Position numbers and translations under genes: made by a program
Shown here: piece by piece, positions 31,511 to 43,079 of the stretch
Numbering within the stretch: the stretch's first letter is position 1
How the letters are laid out: each line of letters begins with the position of its first letter
Assembly: GCA_003427395.1 (NCBI GenBank)
Contig: BFEA01000050.1
Location: 840,341-888,475 of the forward strand
Source of the DNA: Chara braunii
Lineage: Eukaryota; Streptophyta; Charophyceae; Charales; Characeae
DNA length: 48,135 nt
Direction of reading: 5' to 3'
Notes under the pieces: model-generated
The model's input: the letters and a program-made list of their open reading frames with translations, nothing else
What the model was told of the DNA's origin: nothing
Database searches by the model: none

Positions 31511-33196
31511 CACCGCCTTAGTCTCGCAACGTCATTGGCTTCGTCCCGTTGGACCACCGCCAGCAAAAAGAGAGGGGAGCAGAGTGCTCCCTGCCTTGGC
31601 TATGGTTGTCCTCCTCCTTGTCCGACGCTCCTTTGCAGTCCTCCATCTCTGTCGGCAGCACTCCTGCCTCCTCTCCAACACTCCGGCAATGAGGCAAGTG
31701 TGTTGTCACACACTGGCACTTGGAGGCAAGTGTGAGGCAGTTGGGGGACAGCTGCCTCTTTTGTAGTGGTTGAGGAGGGCAGCAGCAGCCTCAGCTGCCC
31801 CCAGGCAAAATTTGTCACTTGCATTGGGTCGTTGATCTGAGCCAGATCAACGAACAAACGCTGTCTCACCTCAGCCACACACTTAGGGTGGCAGTTGTAT
31901 TCAACTGCCCCCCTCTTTTTCTCTTTTTTCCCTGCACTCAGCCCCACACTAAGTGCACGTTCAGCGGGAAAATGGTTGTTTTCCAGCCAGGTTCCCCTCA
32001 CCACCTCTTCATCTCCCCAGCCTCTGGCCTTAGTCACATTTAGGCCAGTTTGGCCTGTATCTGGTCATAGCCGCGGCCACCTTCGTGGCCGTGGCTTTTT
32101 CTTTTTCCCTTTCTCCCTTCTACCTCTACCCTCCCCTGAAAACGGGGAGGACAGTTGTCAGGTTGGGAGAGGTAGGTCCTCCCTCTCCCAACTCTCATGT
32201 CCTTCCTCTCTTCCTCTCAACCTCCCTAGCTCCCTTTTCCTTTCCACGAGCGCGATCTGAGCCGTGGGATCTACAATCCCGCGGCCGAAAATATTCGCGC
32301 CAGCCAAAGGTGGGAGCCAATTGTGCTCCCATACAGCCAAAACGGTTGTTTTTCCAGTCACGAGGCAACCACTGCCTCGTTTTTACATTTATTTTTATTT
32401 TTTTTGTATTATTTTATTTATTTATACGGCTTTCCTCTTGTACAGGTCACAGCCTCTGAGTTGGCGCCTGTTGCTCCAGCAACGACGCCTGTTTCTTTCC
32501 CATAACGAGAGGGGACAGAAAAAAAAAAAAAAAAAAAAAAAAAAAAGCACAGACGCAGGCTCTCGGCTGCTCAATGCAATGAGATAGGGGGGGGAAGAGA
32601 TAAAGTGTGGGAGTGTATATTTCCATGTTCCAGCGGTGGATTCATTCGATTTTTCTCATCTTGGCATCGAGGGGTCAACCACAAGTAAGTCGGTGGCTGC
32701 CCCTTTCCTTCTCTCTCTCTCATATACNAGTAGTGTAGGTTCCCACGTTCTGGCACAGATTCATTCGAATCTGTTTCCCCCACCAACGGATGTGGCACCG
32801 GTTCGTCAAAAACGAACGAGCGCCTTAATAATTTTATGAACATTTAAAAAAAAAAGAACAAAAATCTACGAAGAATCTAAAATCTAAGCAAAACAAAAAT
32901 CTTAAAAGAATCTAAAAACGTAAAAAAACAAAAATAAACTTACCTTAGAAAAGACAGTGCCTGTTTTCACGGGCACTATCACACGCACTGGGGACCCAAA
33001 CGCCCCAGGCAGTTCAGGTTGCGCCATCTGACGCGCCTGCTTGTAGCACAGTTTTTTTTTTGTTTTTTTTTTTAATAATATAGTCGTTGGCATAAGCCAA
33101 CGGCCGCAATTGATTGATTGCGCCTCCCCCCTTGCCTCCGATATAGGGACCAGAGTTCAATCCCGACCGGGATCTTGAAAAAAAAATAAAAAAAAT

Positions 33197-33256
33197 AAAA
33201 ATTGGACCATCACTCTAGTTATGCGTGTCATCCTTGCGCAGGGGCCATGCCAATCT
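33197..33256 (-). ncRNA. U6 snRNA 3'-half fragment inside right LTR of element 2
   Basis: Same fragment as 24345-24403. GGCATGGCCCCTGCGCAAGG and GATGACACGC are identical, while the AAATCGAG part has changed to AACTAGAG. The fragment was therefore present in the element before insertion and has decayed independently in each LTR since. Confidence 0.8.
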
Positions 33257-33424
33257 CTGTGCGGCTGATTGCGGCCGCACGACCCTGATGATCGTGCGGC
33301 CGAAATCGGCCACGCCCAACCGCCTGGGCTGCTCCAAAAGGAGTTTTGCCCAGTAGGGCCGACATATCAGGTTCGATCCCAGTATCTGCCGGGTAAGAGT
33401 CATGTGCGATAACCTAATGGGCTA

Positions 33425-33450
33425 GCTCCTATCACGAAAGTGATAAGAGC
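33425..33450 (-). promoter_or_regulatory. Stem-loop in right LTR of element 2
   Basis: Counterpart of 24572-24597 with one substitution. In the element-sense RNA the changed pair is U-G, so the 11-bp stem still forms. Confidence 0.5.
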
Positions 33451-34034
33451 AGCTCGTCTATATGAAGAGCTCGCCCAGTCAGCTCTCCCCCATGCCGTGG
33501 CCTTGCAGGTTTTGCCTGCTTATGGCCTTGCAAGCCCATCCTGCGTGCGGCCCTGCAGGTCTCGCTTGCTTGTGGCCATGCATGCTCGTTTGGCCGCGTG
33601 ACCTCGGCATCGGCCTATCAACCCCCTGGCTCGGTGTTAACCTTTGTGGCCCAAGAAATAAAACCCTTCTTCCCACTGCGTCACAGTCCTATACCCGATG
33701 CACCCCTCCTCTTAGCCTACTTAAGCCTTGAATCGCGTGGCTGCTAAGTCGCGCGACATTATTTTAGGTAGACTAGGTCTAGCTTCAGTCTTTCCATGAC
33801 CGGGCCTCCTTGCGGCCTTGTCGAGAATCACGGGCGACAGTTCGTGCCGCTGACTCCCGCTATGACGTCAGATTCTAAAAAAAAAAAAAATTAGGTCTCT
33901 CAGTCATAAACTTGGTCTGAATAACTTTTGGCAGACATGAGTCTCATCAGGTTCCTTAATTTAACGACAAAGTCGAACATCGTCCGACATTGAAAACCCG
34001 AGCAGATACCCTTGTAAGGGTTTCTGCTCCGACA

Positions 34035-36093
34035 TAGGGATACGGAGCCGCGTCGACACACGCACATGCGTGCTCACAGGTTGTAGTCGGGACATGCCCA
34101 GTCGCACGTACACGTGCATACGCCCCCGAGGTCGAAACAGGGACCTGTGCAGTCACGCGCATACGCCTACCGACGGACGCAGCCGCGCGTGCACACGCGT
34201 ATGTAAGGGCACGGTAGGGTTCGTGCACGTGCACTGGCGCGCGAGCAACCACGTGCATATCCAGGATTTGCGCAAGCGAGCGCCCACCAGCGCGCGAACA
34301 ACCGCATGGACAGTCGGGATCTGCGTGAGCGAGTGTGCACATGCATGCGAGCAAACGTGCACACAATCCGGATCTGCGCGAGCGAGCGAGTGCCAGCGTG
34401 CGAGCAACCGCACACATAATCGGGATCTACGCGAGCGAACGTGCACCAATGCGTGAACAGCCACGCTCAGAGTCGAGATCGCGGTGCAGAAGCCAAACGC
34501 ACACGAACGGGATCGCACACTCGCACTGGCGCGCGGCTGCCTACACGATTGGGATCATGTCTCCGCAGCCGCACGCTACCCACTCGGTCGGGCTCCAAGG
34601 TGGGTGGAGACAGAGATTGCGCGCGCACAGGCGGAGAGGGCCTTGCGCCCACCAGCGCGCCACCGTGCACGTGGCTATGCGCCCCGACAAAGCCATCCGG
34701 GCACTTGACCGAACCGGGATTTCGAATCAGACCGAGACTTGTCCGCGAAGTGGGACTTTCGTCGAGCGGGGACATCTGAAACGGGCGGGGCACTTTGGGA
34801 CTGGGGCCAGAACAGCGTATCCGGGACGGCAAGGCGTGACCTTTGGGTGCAGAACCGGGCCTTTGGACGGGCTTGGAACTTCGGGCCAGAACGGGACTTG
34901 GGACGAGTTAGGCATGGGCTTTGGACACAAATAGCGGCTACAGATGTGACCGGCCACAAGGATCAAGGGGCGGCATTTGAAGCACGTCGGGGCCTGCCGA
35001 CAGGATCGGGCATTTCAGGTATCAGCGATCGGACTTGTTTTTTTTTACGACACGAGAGTGGGTATCGTGTAACCGGTACGAGTTGACCGGAATTTGGGCA
35101 AGACCGGGACTTTGGGATCAGACCAGGGCTTGGGGACCGGACTGGAACATTTGAAACCAGGCAGGGGCATTGGGAGTTCGGGCCGGGTCAGTTGAGAACG
35201 GAACGACTTTTGGGCTTAGATCGAGGCTCCGAACACAGGCTGGGATTTTTCAGGCAGGACCGGAACTTCGACCAGGTTTGGGACTTTGATCGGATCAGGC
35301 TTCAGAACGAACCGAAACTTCGACCAGGTTTGAGCGTTGAGCGGACCGGTGCTTTGGGACGGACTGGGACCTTGGGTAAGGCTGCGACTTTTCGTCGAGA
35401 CCGGGGTTTGGACTAAAGCATTTTGGGGTCGGAGCGGGATTTCCTTGGGTTTGGTCGGGATAGAGACGGCGCCGAAACTTCAGCTACCACACCAGGGCAC
35501 TCGAGATCAAGCTGGAACATCTGGAACTCAGGCCGAAACCACCGAATCGACAAGAATATTTGAGGACCTCTTAAATCTGGCTAGAGCTCTTAGGGTCGGG
35601 CGGAGACTTGTGAGGAGTGTTGGAACGTGAGCGAGTCCATGGTGAAACTAGACCTGGAGCTTTGGCCCCAGTGGGCCCGAGATTCTAGCTCGGACATGGA
35701 GAGCTCTAGCGCGATTCCCTAGGATCAGCGAGCCCATTACTGGCGGCACCCTATCAGGCGCAAGATCCGAGTCATACTGTTAGTAAGATCGGTCGAGAAT
35801 CAGACAGATTTTCCTGATTTGGGCGCGGGACTTATTTCTGAGGCTAGAAGTAGCGCACTGAATCCTATTATTTTGGACTAAATGAAATTTATTTTTTTTC
35901 CCTCCCAAACGGTGGGTTGTGAGAGACTCGAGGTTGTGTCTAAAGTCAGCTTCAGTCTCTATTTGTGTGGATATGGACTAACTGTTTTCTTGCAGGTTAT
36001 AAGAGCCCTGACCGACCCTCATGTGGGTGACAGACACAGCGCGAGATATAGGGTCGGATTGGCGTGCCGACTGAGCACATCTCTAGGTCGACA
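34035..36093 (+). repeat. 3' LTR of element 1, right part
   Basis: This continues the LTR interrupted at 20055 and matches about 4058-6144. It includes the 53-bp repeat array (34237-34550), the GGGACTTTGG-type block (34690-35430) and the splice-acceptor-like site at 35995. It ends GGTCGACA at 36093, beyond which similarity to the 5' LTR stops exactly. Confidence 0.9.
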
Positions 36094-36721
36094 ACGTATC
36101 GGTGGTTATATCCTGGTCACTGCCCCTTGAGGTAAAGAACAAGTGGCAGACGAAATGGAAGAAGATAACAAAGTTAGTAAACAATATCAACTCTGTTTCG
36201 TTGAGAAAACTATGGAAAAACAATTCAAAAATTTAAGGTCGATTTCAAACCAAATTCGCGAGTCTGCCTTAACTTCAATCCTACAGGCTTGACCCAAAAT
36301 TAAGGTGGTGAACTAAAAACATGATGCTTATTAAGGATGTGTGCTACATGTGCAAAAAATCATTTCTACCTTTTTCGTATCATCCCCTGTCCCCCTATTG
36401 ATAGAAGGAGGAAAACAAGTAAGCCCATACCATATTGGTGAATGGTAATGGTACACTTATGAGTTGTTAAAAAACAGGCGTAGGTTCAAGTCTGATGCTA
36501 TTGCGCAAAAGAGCCAAAGTTTGTCCATTGAAAATAGAGCATAGTATCTGGCTGAAAAAAACTTTGATTTGAGTCATACTACCTGACCGTATAATCAGGC
36601 TCCAATCGGGTGCTATGGGTGTTCTAAAAAGCAAACATCAGGCAAACTTTACCACAAGGTGCGTACTTCTTAGCACGAATATCGGCAAATTTGGAATCGG
36701 TGATGAAACAATTCTTTTTTA
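36094..36721. other. Flank between element 1 and a TIR element, nothing recognised
   Basis: This is moderately AT-rich DNA without long open frames, RNA genes or repeats I can identify. Confidence 0.55.
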
Positions 36722-37129
36722 GGGGCCTCGCCACACCACGCTCGAAATCTATGTCTCTGATAATGACGTCGTCGCCACACTCAATCTTGGATTTGAAAGT
36801 TGGAAAAAAGTCCGAGAGTTGTCAGAGAAACCGGTCCGGGAGTGCTCTCGAACTTCTTTGCTTCACCCGCCAACCTTCGAAGGCGGGCTGGCTTCAGCTT
36901 GAATTTGAAGAGAGAGTCGAGGTGAAAAACATTTCTGCCCCACACAGTGTCAACCACTTCACAAACATGGACAACGACAAAACTATGCTGGCAGGTTCAA
37001 GGGTGTGCTGTTCGAGAAATAAGTGTGGTAAGTGGCATGGAGCACTCTGAAATATTTTTTTTCGCATTCCCCAATTTGAGAGTACTATCGTACTATTTTG
37101 CATTTTCGGGAGTGGTGTGGTGAGGCCCC
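36722..37129. mobile_element. 408-bp TIR element (MITE-like)
   Basis: The left end is GGGGCCTCGCCACACCAC. The right end, read in reverse complement, is GGGGCCTCACCACACCAC. Similarity extends a few bases further (CGAAA). It encodes no transposase. I cannot find a clear target duplication: the left flank is TTTTTTA and the right flank is ATGACTG. The ends resemble the TIR at 37339-37350, so it may belong to a local family. Confidence 0.55.
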
Positions 37130-37639
37130 ATGACTGCAGTGAGATTCATGCAAAAACCGTTGCGCCAATGGTCCAGACTGAGTGGTAGGGGTCACGGTGA
37201 GCCAGAGCTGGAGGGTCGAAAAGGCAGGATATGTGTATGGGTCTCACCAGACCACTCATGAAAACGCAAAAAAGTTTGGGCTCGAACTGGGGAATGCGCA
37301 AAAAACCGTTCAAGAGTGTTCCCCACCCCAATTCTTTGGGGCTCGCCACACTGCCTTTCGAACCGAGGTTTTTTTTTTTTTTTTTTTTTTGAGATAACAT
37401 ATCCATTTTATTATCGGGAAGACAGAAGAGGGTCGGGAATCCCTCATAAACAACCTGGTGAAAGAAAATCTTAGGGCCATTACCCAACTTAGGCTCTTGG
37501 GAACCGGACCCAGTGTCCCCTGTCTTCAAACTCTCAAAAGATGGGGAAAAAAAGTTAGGTGGGGTTTTTCCCCAGTATAAAACCTGCAGTCTGAGAAATA
37601 CATTTATCTAGACTTCTACCTGACTTGCTTCCTTTCTAG

Positions 37640-38180
37640 GGTGGGTGGCTAAAACGCTCCCCAAAACCTAGTGGGAACAGCAGCCAAGGACAGAATTGCA
37701 GTCCGCCCTTTGAGTCTAGCTTAAGCAACTTATTATCTCTAACCCATGTCTCATGCAGCCATTTCCTCGCAGAAGTCATGTTGTTCACTCTTTGTCTTCG
37801 TCTGATCCAGTCACTGGTTATGATAAGTCGAATTTGTTGGGTGATTAATGTCTTGGTTGCAACATCTGACTTGAATTCCCTCCTGAATAACTGGTTATTG
37901 CGGTCATCCCAGATTACTTTCATGATAATGCCCCTGATCGTTTGAGCCACATAGAGCCATTATTTCTCTTAAGGCTTCTCCCAATGATAGATGTCTTAAA
38001 CAATCCAATGGTCAATCCAATCGAACTTTTTCTACGTAATGTGATCCCAGTGTTGGATAAACCAAGTCAATATTCTGCGAGAGGTTGGACAGGTTAACCA
38101 GAGGTGGCGGTCATTATCCCACATAGAGGTACAACGAATACATTTTTCTGATATTTGTATTCCTCTTTGAGATAAATTAA
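37640..38180 (-). pseudogene. LINE ORF2 C-terminus with zf-RVT motif
   Basis: Near 38150-38090 on -, the translation contains KCIRCTSMWDNDRHLWLTCP, matching the C-x2-C ... H-x4-C zinc motif found after RT in plant L1 elements. Downstream is a helical basic region (AQTIRGIIMKVIWDDRN, WIRRRQRVNN) ending near 37640. Stops interrupt it around 37950-38050. I see no RNase H domain after it. Confidence 0.7.
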
Positions 38181-38842
38181 CTGCTGACGCTGAGGCTGAA
38201 AAAAAGTTGAATCCATAACAGGCTGGCCAACTTTTGAGAGGGTAAGGCTTTGAATTGCTGACACAGAGAAAAGAACTGAGTGGAAGTCAAAGTCAGCAGA
38301 TCATGTTCCTGCTTCCTTCTATTGATGGATTGGCAAGGTGGGCTCTTCGCTCTCCCTCTCAGATATGTCGTGCCTGTTTTGGACGAATATTCATCCAAGT
38401 TTACCATCTTATGTCCAATCTCGCATCCGATTGTACGAAAGTCAACAACGGCTCTATTCAGGGGGGTAATTCCCCGAGGGAGCCTCACAACTTGAATTAC
38501 TGTCCCACCAGCCGGCGCTTTCTTCATTGACAGTGCGACTGCTACTTCCTCAAGGTCTCCCAAAGAGTCCAGACGGATAACTGATTTAGGCGCCCGTTCT
38601 TTGGAAAAGCTAAAGGTACATATCCTCTCCCATACCTTTGTTGCGAAGCCTTCTGTACCTAGATCATATGTAATTTGGTAAACCCTTCCTGTTGGATCCT
38701 GTTTGGGTATGCACCACAAACCTGCATCTAGAATACTATCTCCAATCAGTCGGTTCTTCCAAAACCAGGGTATTGCGTTAATCAAGGTCCCCAGTCTTGC
38801 CCCCACCTTTCTCAACTTTTCCAATTTACCCCTCAAATCCAA
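38177..38842 (-). pseudogene. LINE ORF2, segment between RT and zf-RVT
   Basis: A 221-codon open stretch lies on - between the RT thumb and the zinc motif. It contains the recognisable L1-like phrases IPWFWKNRLIGDSILDAG and VWERICTFSFSKE. The frame differs from neighbouring pieces because of indels. Confidence 0.6.
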
Positions 38843-39239
38843 TTTCGTACGTCATGACTTTGTTTCTACATCCCAGATGTCTCTGATTCTTACTACACCT
38901 CGCTCAACCCAGGCCTTACCAAAACAACCAGGGGAGTCATGAGCAGAGAATTCCTGACTAAAGGATTCTCAAATAGGATTTGATTTAACACCGAATCTTT
39001 AGTCAGTGGGTGCAGTCTCTTAGTAGGAGAAAACCTATGCCAAGCAAACAGGATATTTCTCCAGAAGGTCGATTTTGGTCTTTTGTTAATATATGATCTG
39101 ATCAGAAAACAGGCTACGATGTCTTCCTCTCAACTTAGGGACCATTCCCCTTTCAGAATGTAGACTGTCAACATCTGCCAGGGTGACTCATCTCCTGCAA
39201 GTATAGCTTTAACTACCCATTTCACAAGTAATGCCTAGT

Positions 39240-40450
39240 TTCGTCTTTGAGGGACTAAGATACCAAGACCACCTTCTGTTCTGGGAAACGTGATTGTCTC
39301 TCATGCAACCTTCGACAAGAAACCTTCTTTTTCCTCAGCCTCCGGTTTCCACAGTACTTTAGTTGCTGCTCTCTTGATGTTCTTGTATGCTGCGTCACCA
39401 AGTAAATGAGCTGCTAACGTGAACCATAGAATGGCGAAGCCTGCCATAGAAATCACCAAAACTCTCCCCATAAGAGATAAATCCATAGTGTATTTCCAAC
39501 TGGTGAGTCGATTGATTACCTTTTCTTTCAAAAGGGCATCTTGAAAGGCTGTGTTGTTGGCTAAGGATACCTGCACTCCAAGAAATCGGTCAGAAGCATC
39601 TGCTGGTACTGCTCTTAATCTCCAATTGACCCTTAGCTGATATTCTTCTAGGAGAAAATAAATAGACTTATTCCAATTTATAGAAGTCTCCGAAAATTAC
39701 AATACTTATTAAGAATGTTTCTCGGGGTTCCTAGGTTTTGTTTGGTATTTCTACACGCAATAGTCAGGTCGTCCACGAGTGCACCCCCGTTCCATTGTTT
39801 TGCGTTTGTTAACTTTCATCCTTCCAACTGGTTATTCTGACGGATATTATCTAAGAGAACTTCCAGATGTAGGACAAACAAGAGTGGGGCAAGGGGACAT
39901 CCCTGGTGCAAGGAGCGTGAGAGGGTGAATTGCTGTGAGAGTTGGTCGTTTACCATTACAACTGCAGTAGCAGATGAATACATGATTTTAACCCACTGAC
40001 AAAAGTTAGGCCCAAAGCCCATTTGCTGTAACGTTGTCATAACAAAGGTCAATCCCACACGATCGTATGCTTTCTCCATATCTAGCAGTAGAATAGCAAC
40101 GTCATTTCTTTTTGCTACTAGTATCTCTAACGCCTAGACTGTGGATGCACCTTCGTCCTCCCCTACCAAGGCCGACAAATATCTTGCCAGCCTGAGCGCG
40201 AGAGTTTTTGCTAGTAGCTTGTAGAACGCATTCATGACAGATATAGGTCTCAAATTCCTAATGTCCGATTTCTCTCTTTTTTTGTAAATTAAGGATATTA
40301 TTCCTTTCATCATTCCACGTGTCATTCTTCCACCAGTAAGTACGTTGTTGTAGATACTGAGTAGGAGAGGGCTAATAGCATGCCAAACTGCAAGGTACAG
40401 TTCAATAAGTAAGTCGTCATCACCAGGGGTTTTCCCTTTGGCCATTCTCT
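39240..40450 (-). pseudogene. LINE ORF2 reverse transcriptase
   Basis: Reading on -, motifs in order are KTPGDDDLLIELY, GIISLIYKK, IRNLRPISVMNAFYKLLAK, DMEKAYDRV, QGCPLAPLLF and the catalytic GALVDDLTI at about 39760-39785 (LVDD at 39768-39779, where many L1 elements have FADD or YADD). Then follow SWKYTMDLSLMGRVLVI and further thumb sequence. A stop at 40137 and frame changes near 39815 and 39580 inactivate it. The enzyme would copy LINE RNA at a nicked target. Confidence 0.85.
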
Positions 40451-41159
40451 TTGCGGCCTAGTGTAGCTCTTCCAAGTTATTTGTCTATCAAGGTTCAACC
40501 TTCCTTCTATAGACAACCTAATATTTGTCGTGCTTCAAAAGTCTGTGTGTTCTCTTAGGTCAGTTTCCATTGTGTCATACAACCTTCTGGTCGTTAAGAT
40601 GTCTTGAAAGTACATCCTTGAGAATTCACACATCCTCTTCAGGTCGTCTGAGATTATTGGAACTGTAGAAAAAGGGTGGGCAAGTTCCTTCATAGACATT
40701 TTAGCAGATCGTAGCATTAATTTACGGAAAGTTTTCCTACTAGTAGTCATCTGATCTCCAAATGCAATGTTACATCGGGCTAGCCAAATTCGCCACTGTT
40801 CTTGTTTTTTTTTTTTCATATCTTCGAGTTGGAGTAGACATCTCTTCCGTTTGGCAATCCGGTATGCATCTGAGACAGAGTGCTTTCCAAATTCTTTCTC
40901 TGTTGTGCAACTATTTTCAAGAGCTTTCTTTGTTTACTGTTTCTAACAAAGGCTTTCAATTGTGAGATGTTACTGGGCGAGCTTTGTAATATGCGCAGGC
41001 CCACTTCCAACCAGGCCTCTTCAGTATTGAAGAGATATCTCGCTTGATCCAACTGCTCTATATGTCTATGGATCCAAGCGATGACATCCGCATCCTTCAG
41101 ATAATTGGTATTCAGTTTCAAATAGGACTTGCCAAACTTGTTTGGATGAGCTAGATTGA

Positions 41160-41800
41160 ATGTGGCGATGATTGGGTTATGGTCCGACAAGGAAGAGGGT
41201 AATATCTCAATTCACGTATGCTTCCCAGGATATTCCTTTGATAAAAAAGGAATCTAGCCATCGATGAACAGGAGGTGACTGAGAACCGTGCCAAGTGTAT
41301 CCAAGGGTGTCTGGATAAAGCGTCCGATATGTATCTATGAAGCCTTGAGATACTATAAAGGCATTTAATTGCCTACTGTCCGCTCTAATCGGCTCCCTCT
41401 TAGGGTTGTCTAACCCGGGGTTCAGAGTCATATTCCAATCTGCACCAATCAACAATTTTTCTGAATCTGGTATAATAAAGTTTGGCAATTCGGATAAGTA
41501 GGTTAGGCGTTCTTTGTATCCCACTGAGATTGTCCATATTTCTTTCTCAAGGAGAATTCTGACCCATATCCACTTCCCCCAGATGTCCATCATTTGATTT
41601 ATAACAATAACGTCTAGTTCCTTATATACCAGAATTCCTACCCCCCCCCTCGTTCCTTGAGGTCCGTTCTCTCCCCGGGCAGGGGCCCAAAAGTGTTTAC
41701 CTTTCCACAATTTTGAAACTTCTAGCATGCGAAATTCATCAAGCTTCGGTTCTTGGATACAAGCACCCTTTTCGAATGGATCCAACTTTTGAACCGAGCT
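41160..41800 (-). pseudogene. LINE ORF2 APE-type endonuclease
   Basis: Motifs on - are IQEPKL (catalytic Glu), TRGGVGILVYKE, LLIGADWNMTLNPGLDN (Asp/Asn site), GYTWHGSQ, RWLDSFFI and SDHNPI (Asp-His pair) near 41185. The order and spacing are those of the L1 apurinic-like endonuclease that nicks target DNA. The SDH motif is in a different frame from the rest, and the N-terminus is disrupted. Confidence 0.82.
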
Positions 41801-41919
41801 CTTCTGAACTTCTTACCTGTGTCACATAATCCACGTATATTTCATGATGCTATACGAAGACTACCTCTAAGAGACATTGTTTACTCTGGCACCGTGATTT
41901 GGATACGGTCGGCCTCATC

Positions 41920-42666
41920 TCATTCCAATTCACTTTTCTTCCTTCTTCGGATAACCTCTACTTCTCCTTCCCCCGTTGATTCTTCCCATGGCCGACACAA
42001 GGTATCCCCAAACGAGTCGGAGAACAATGTTTGTCTCTGTGCCGAATGGAACAACCACTTGGCGATGGTTCTGGCGGAAAAGTATCCTTTAAATATTATA
42101 TTGTCCATGTCATCGTTCAACGGCGAACTGAGGATTGAAAGTGGGAACCAGTCCTTGTCTAAGGTTGCCAAGAGTTCTTTGACACTGTTGGACATTTTGA
42201 TATCCAAAAATACATAGAACAAACATACACTGTTCCCCACACTGTCCTGAGTTGTGTTCACTCCCACTCTCAAGGTGGATATCACATGAAGTTTTAGACA
42301 TGCAAGTACTAGTTTTCTTGCTTTTGCAAGAATCACCGATTTTGTTAACGCTTCATTAACAAAGGCAGTGGGGAGCTCCATTGCTTCATTTGTGAGAACA
42401 TTCGCCATGACCATTATCCCCTTGCTCGAGTTAGTGAGGATTAAAGGGACAAAGATCTTTGGAATGTTGGCGTCCTCTTGCCCCAAGGTCGGTATCGGGT
42501 TTACCGACAACAAACCTTCCTCCATGCCATGGGTGCCCGCCCCGACGGGCCCTGTTCCTAAGTTCCCTGGTTCAGTGTGCCCAGAGTTATATCCAACCGG
42601 AACCCATTTTTGGCCCCGTGAGGAAGAATCCTGTCTTCTTATCTGCTTCACTCTACCCGACAACAC
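41920..42666 (-). pseudogene. LINE region between ORF1 and endonuclease
   Basis: A 248-codon open stretch on - contains QKWVPVGYNSGHTEPGN and a long mixed helical segment. I do not recognise a domain. By position it is the C-terminal part of ORF1, or spacer before ORF2. Confidence 0.5.
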
Positions 42667-43079
42667 ACCAACTGTCTATTTCTCCATTTCTTTCATTTCC
42701 ATCCCTTTCTCTTCGTTTTCCTCCTCCTCATCGTATGCCTTCTCCTTGCCACTTAGGCCACTAGATGAACTATCTTTCTCATTCCCTTTATTGACTCTTC
42801 TCCCTTTTGACCGCAAGCACTCTCTTTCCGACTGCCCGACGTACTCTCAGATTTCGACACTTCCCTGTTTGCCCGATCTCGGAATCCAGACCCCTTTCTC
42901 CCTTTCTGATTTTGTTTACGTTCTCTTTCTCACTTGGAAGGGCATTCTACGAAAACCTGTTCGCGGAGGGACTTCTCCTTTCGGAACAAATTCAGAAAAG
43001 GGAGGTTCTGGAGGAGTGTTTTTTTCCACCACTTCGGCCGAAAGGATCATATTCCGCCTCGACCCCCACCGAACAACAA

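Larger units (their letters stand above)
20056..34034 (-). mobile_element. Element 2: gag-only LTR retrotransposon with giant LTRs, nested in element 1
   Basis: Two direct repeats of more than 5 kb (20056-25180 and 28709-34034) flank 3528 bp. The element reads on the - strand: PBS at 28689-28706, Gag on -, polypurine-like tract at 25181-25198. LTR termini in element sense are TGTCGGAGC and GCTCGACA. Flanking bases are TCGG (20052-20055) and TAGG (34035-34038), a 4-bp target duplication with one change; the empty site in the 5' LTR of element 1 reads TCGGGACACGG. Only Gag is recognisable, with no protease, RT or integrase, so it resembles TR-GAG or LARD non-autonomous elements and needed a helper. 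Total about 14 kb, of which about 75 percent is LTR. Confidence 0.9.
28709..34034 (-). repeat. Element 2 LTR, 5' copy in element sense (5326 bp)
   Basis: This is the right-hand copy. It is 201 bp longer than the left one, mostly because the roughly 52-bp array at about 30840-31260 has about nine units instead of five. It holds the conserved ORF at 29534-29956, a U6 fragment at 33197-33256, a stem-loop at 33425-33450, and a long poly-A at 32519-32546 where the left copy has AATA repeats. Ambiguous bases lie at 30406 and 32728. Confidence 0.92.
2710..36093 (+). mobile_element. Element 1: giant Ty3/gypsy LTR retrotransposon, decayed and multiply interrupted
   Basis: The order is 5' LTR, tRNA-Asp PBS, extra ORF, gag, protease, RT, RNase H, integrase, polypurine tract, 3' LTR. 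Integrase after RT/RNase H defines the Ty3/gypsy (Metaviridae) order. LTR ends are TG at 18496 and CA at 6144 and 36093. The first base of the 5' LTR appears mutated (C for T at 2710). The span includes three younger insertions: 7616-8502, 18564-18721 and 20056-34034. Without them and their target duplications the element is about 18.3 kb, with an internal region of about 11.5 kb, which is long for the superfamily. Every ORF carries stops or frameshifts and the RT active site is damaged, so this copy is not autonomous. I find no matching target-site duplication at its outer ends. Confidence 0.9.

Noticed and set aside
31035-31766. 243-codon repeat frame on + (QIRQHFPAKRKSS repeats)
   Set aside because: Antisense to element 2 and confined to its minisatellites.
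37353-37362. GCCTTTCGAA as LINE target duplication with 44462-44471
   Set aside because: Six extra bases separate it from the poly-A tail and TTCGAA is common in the flank; kept only as a possibility.
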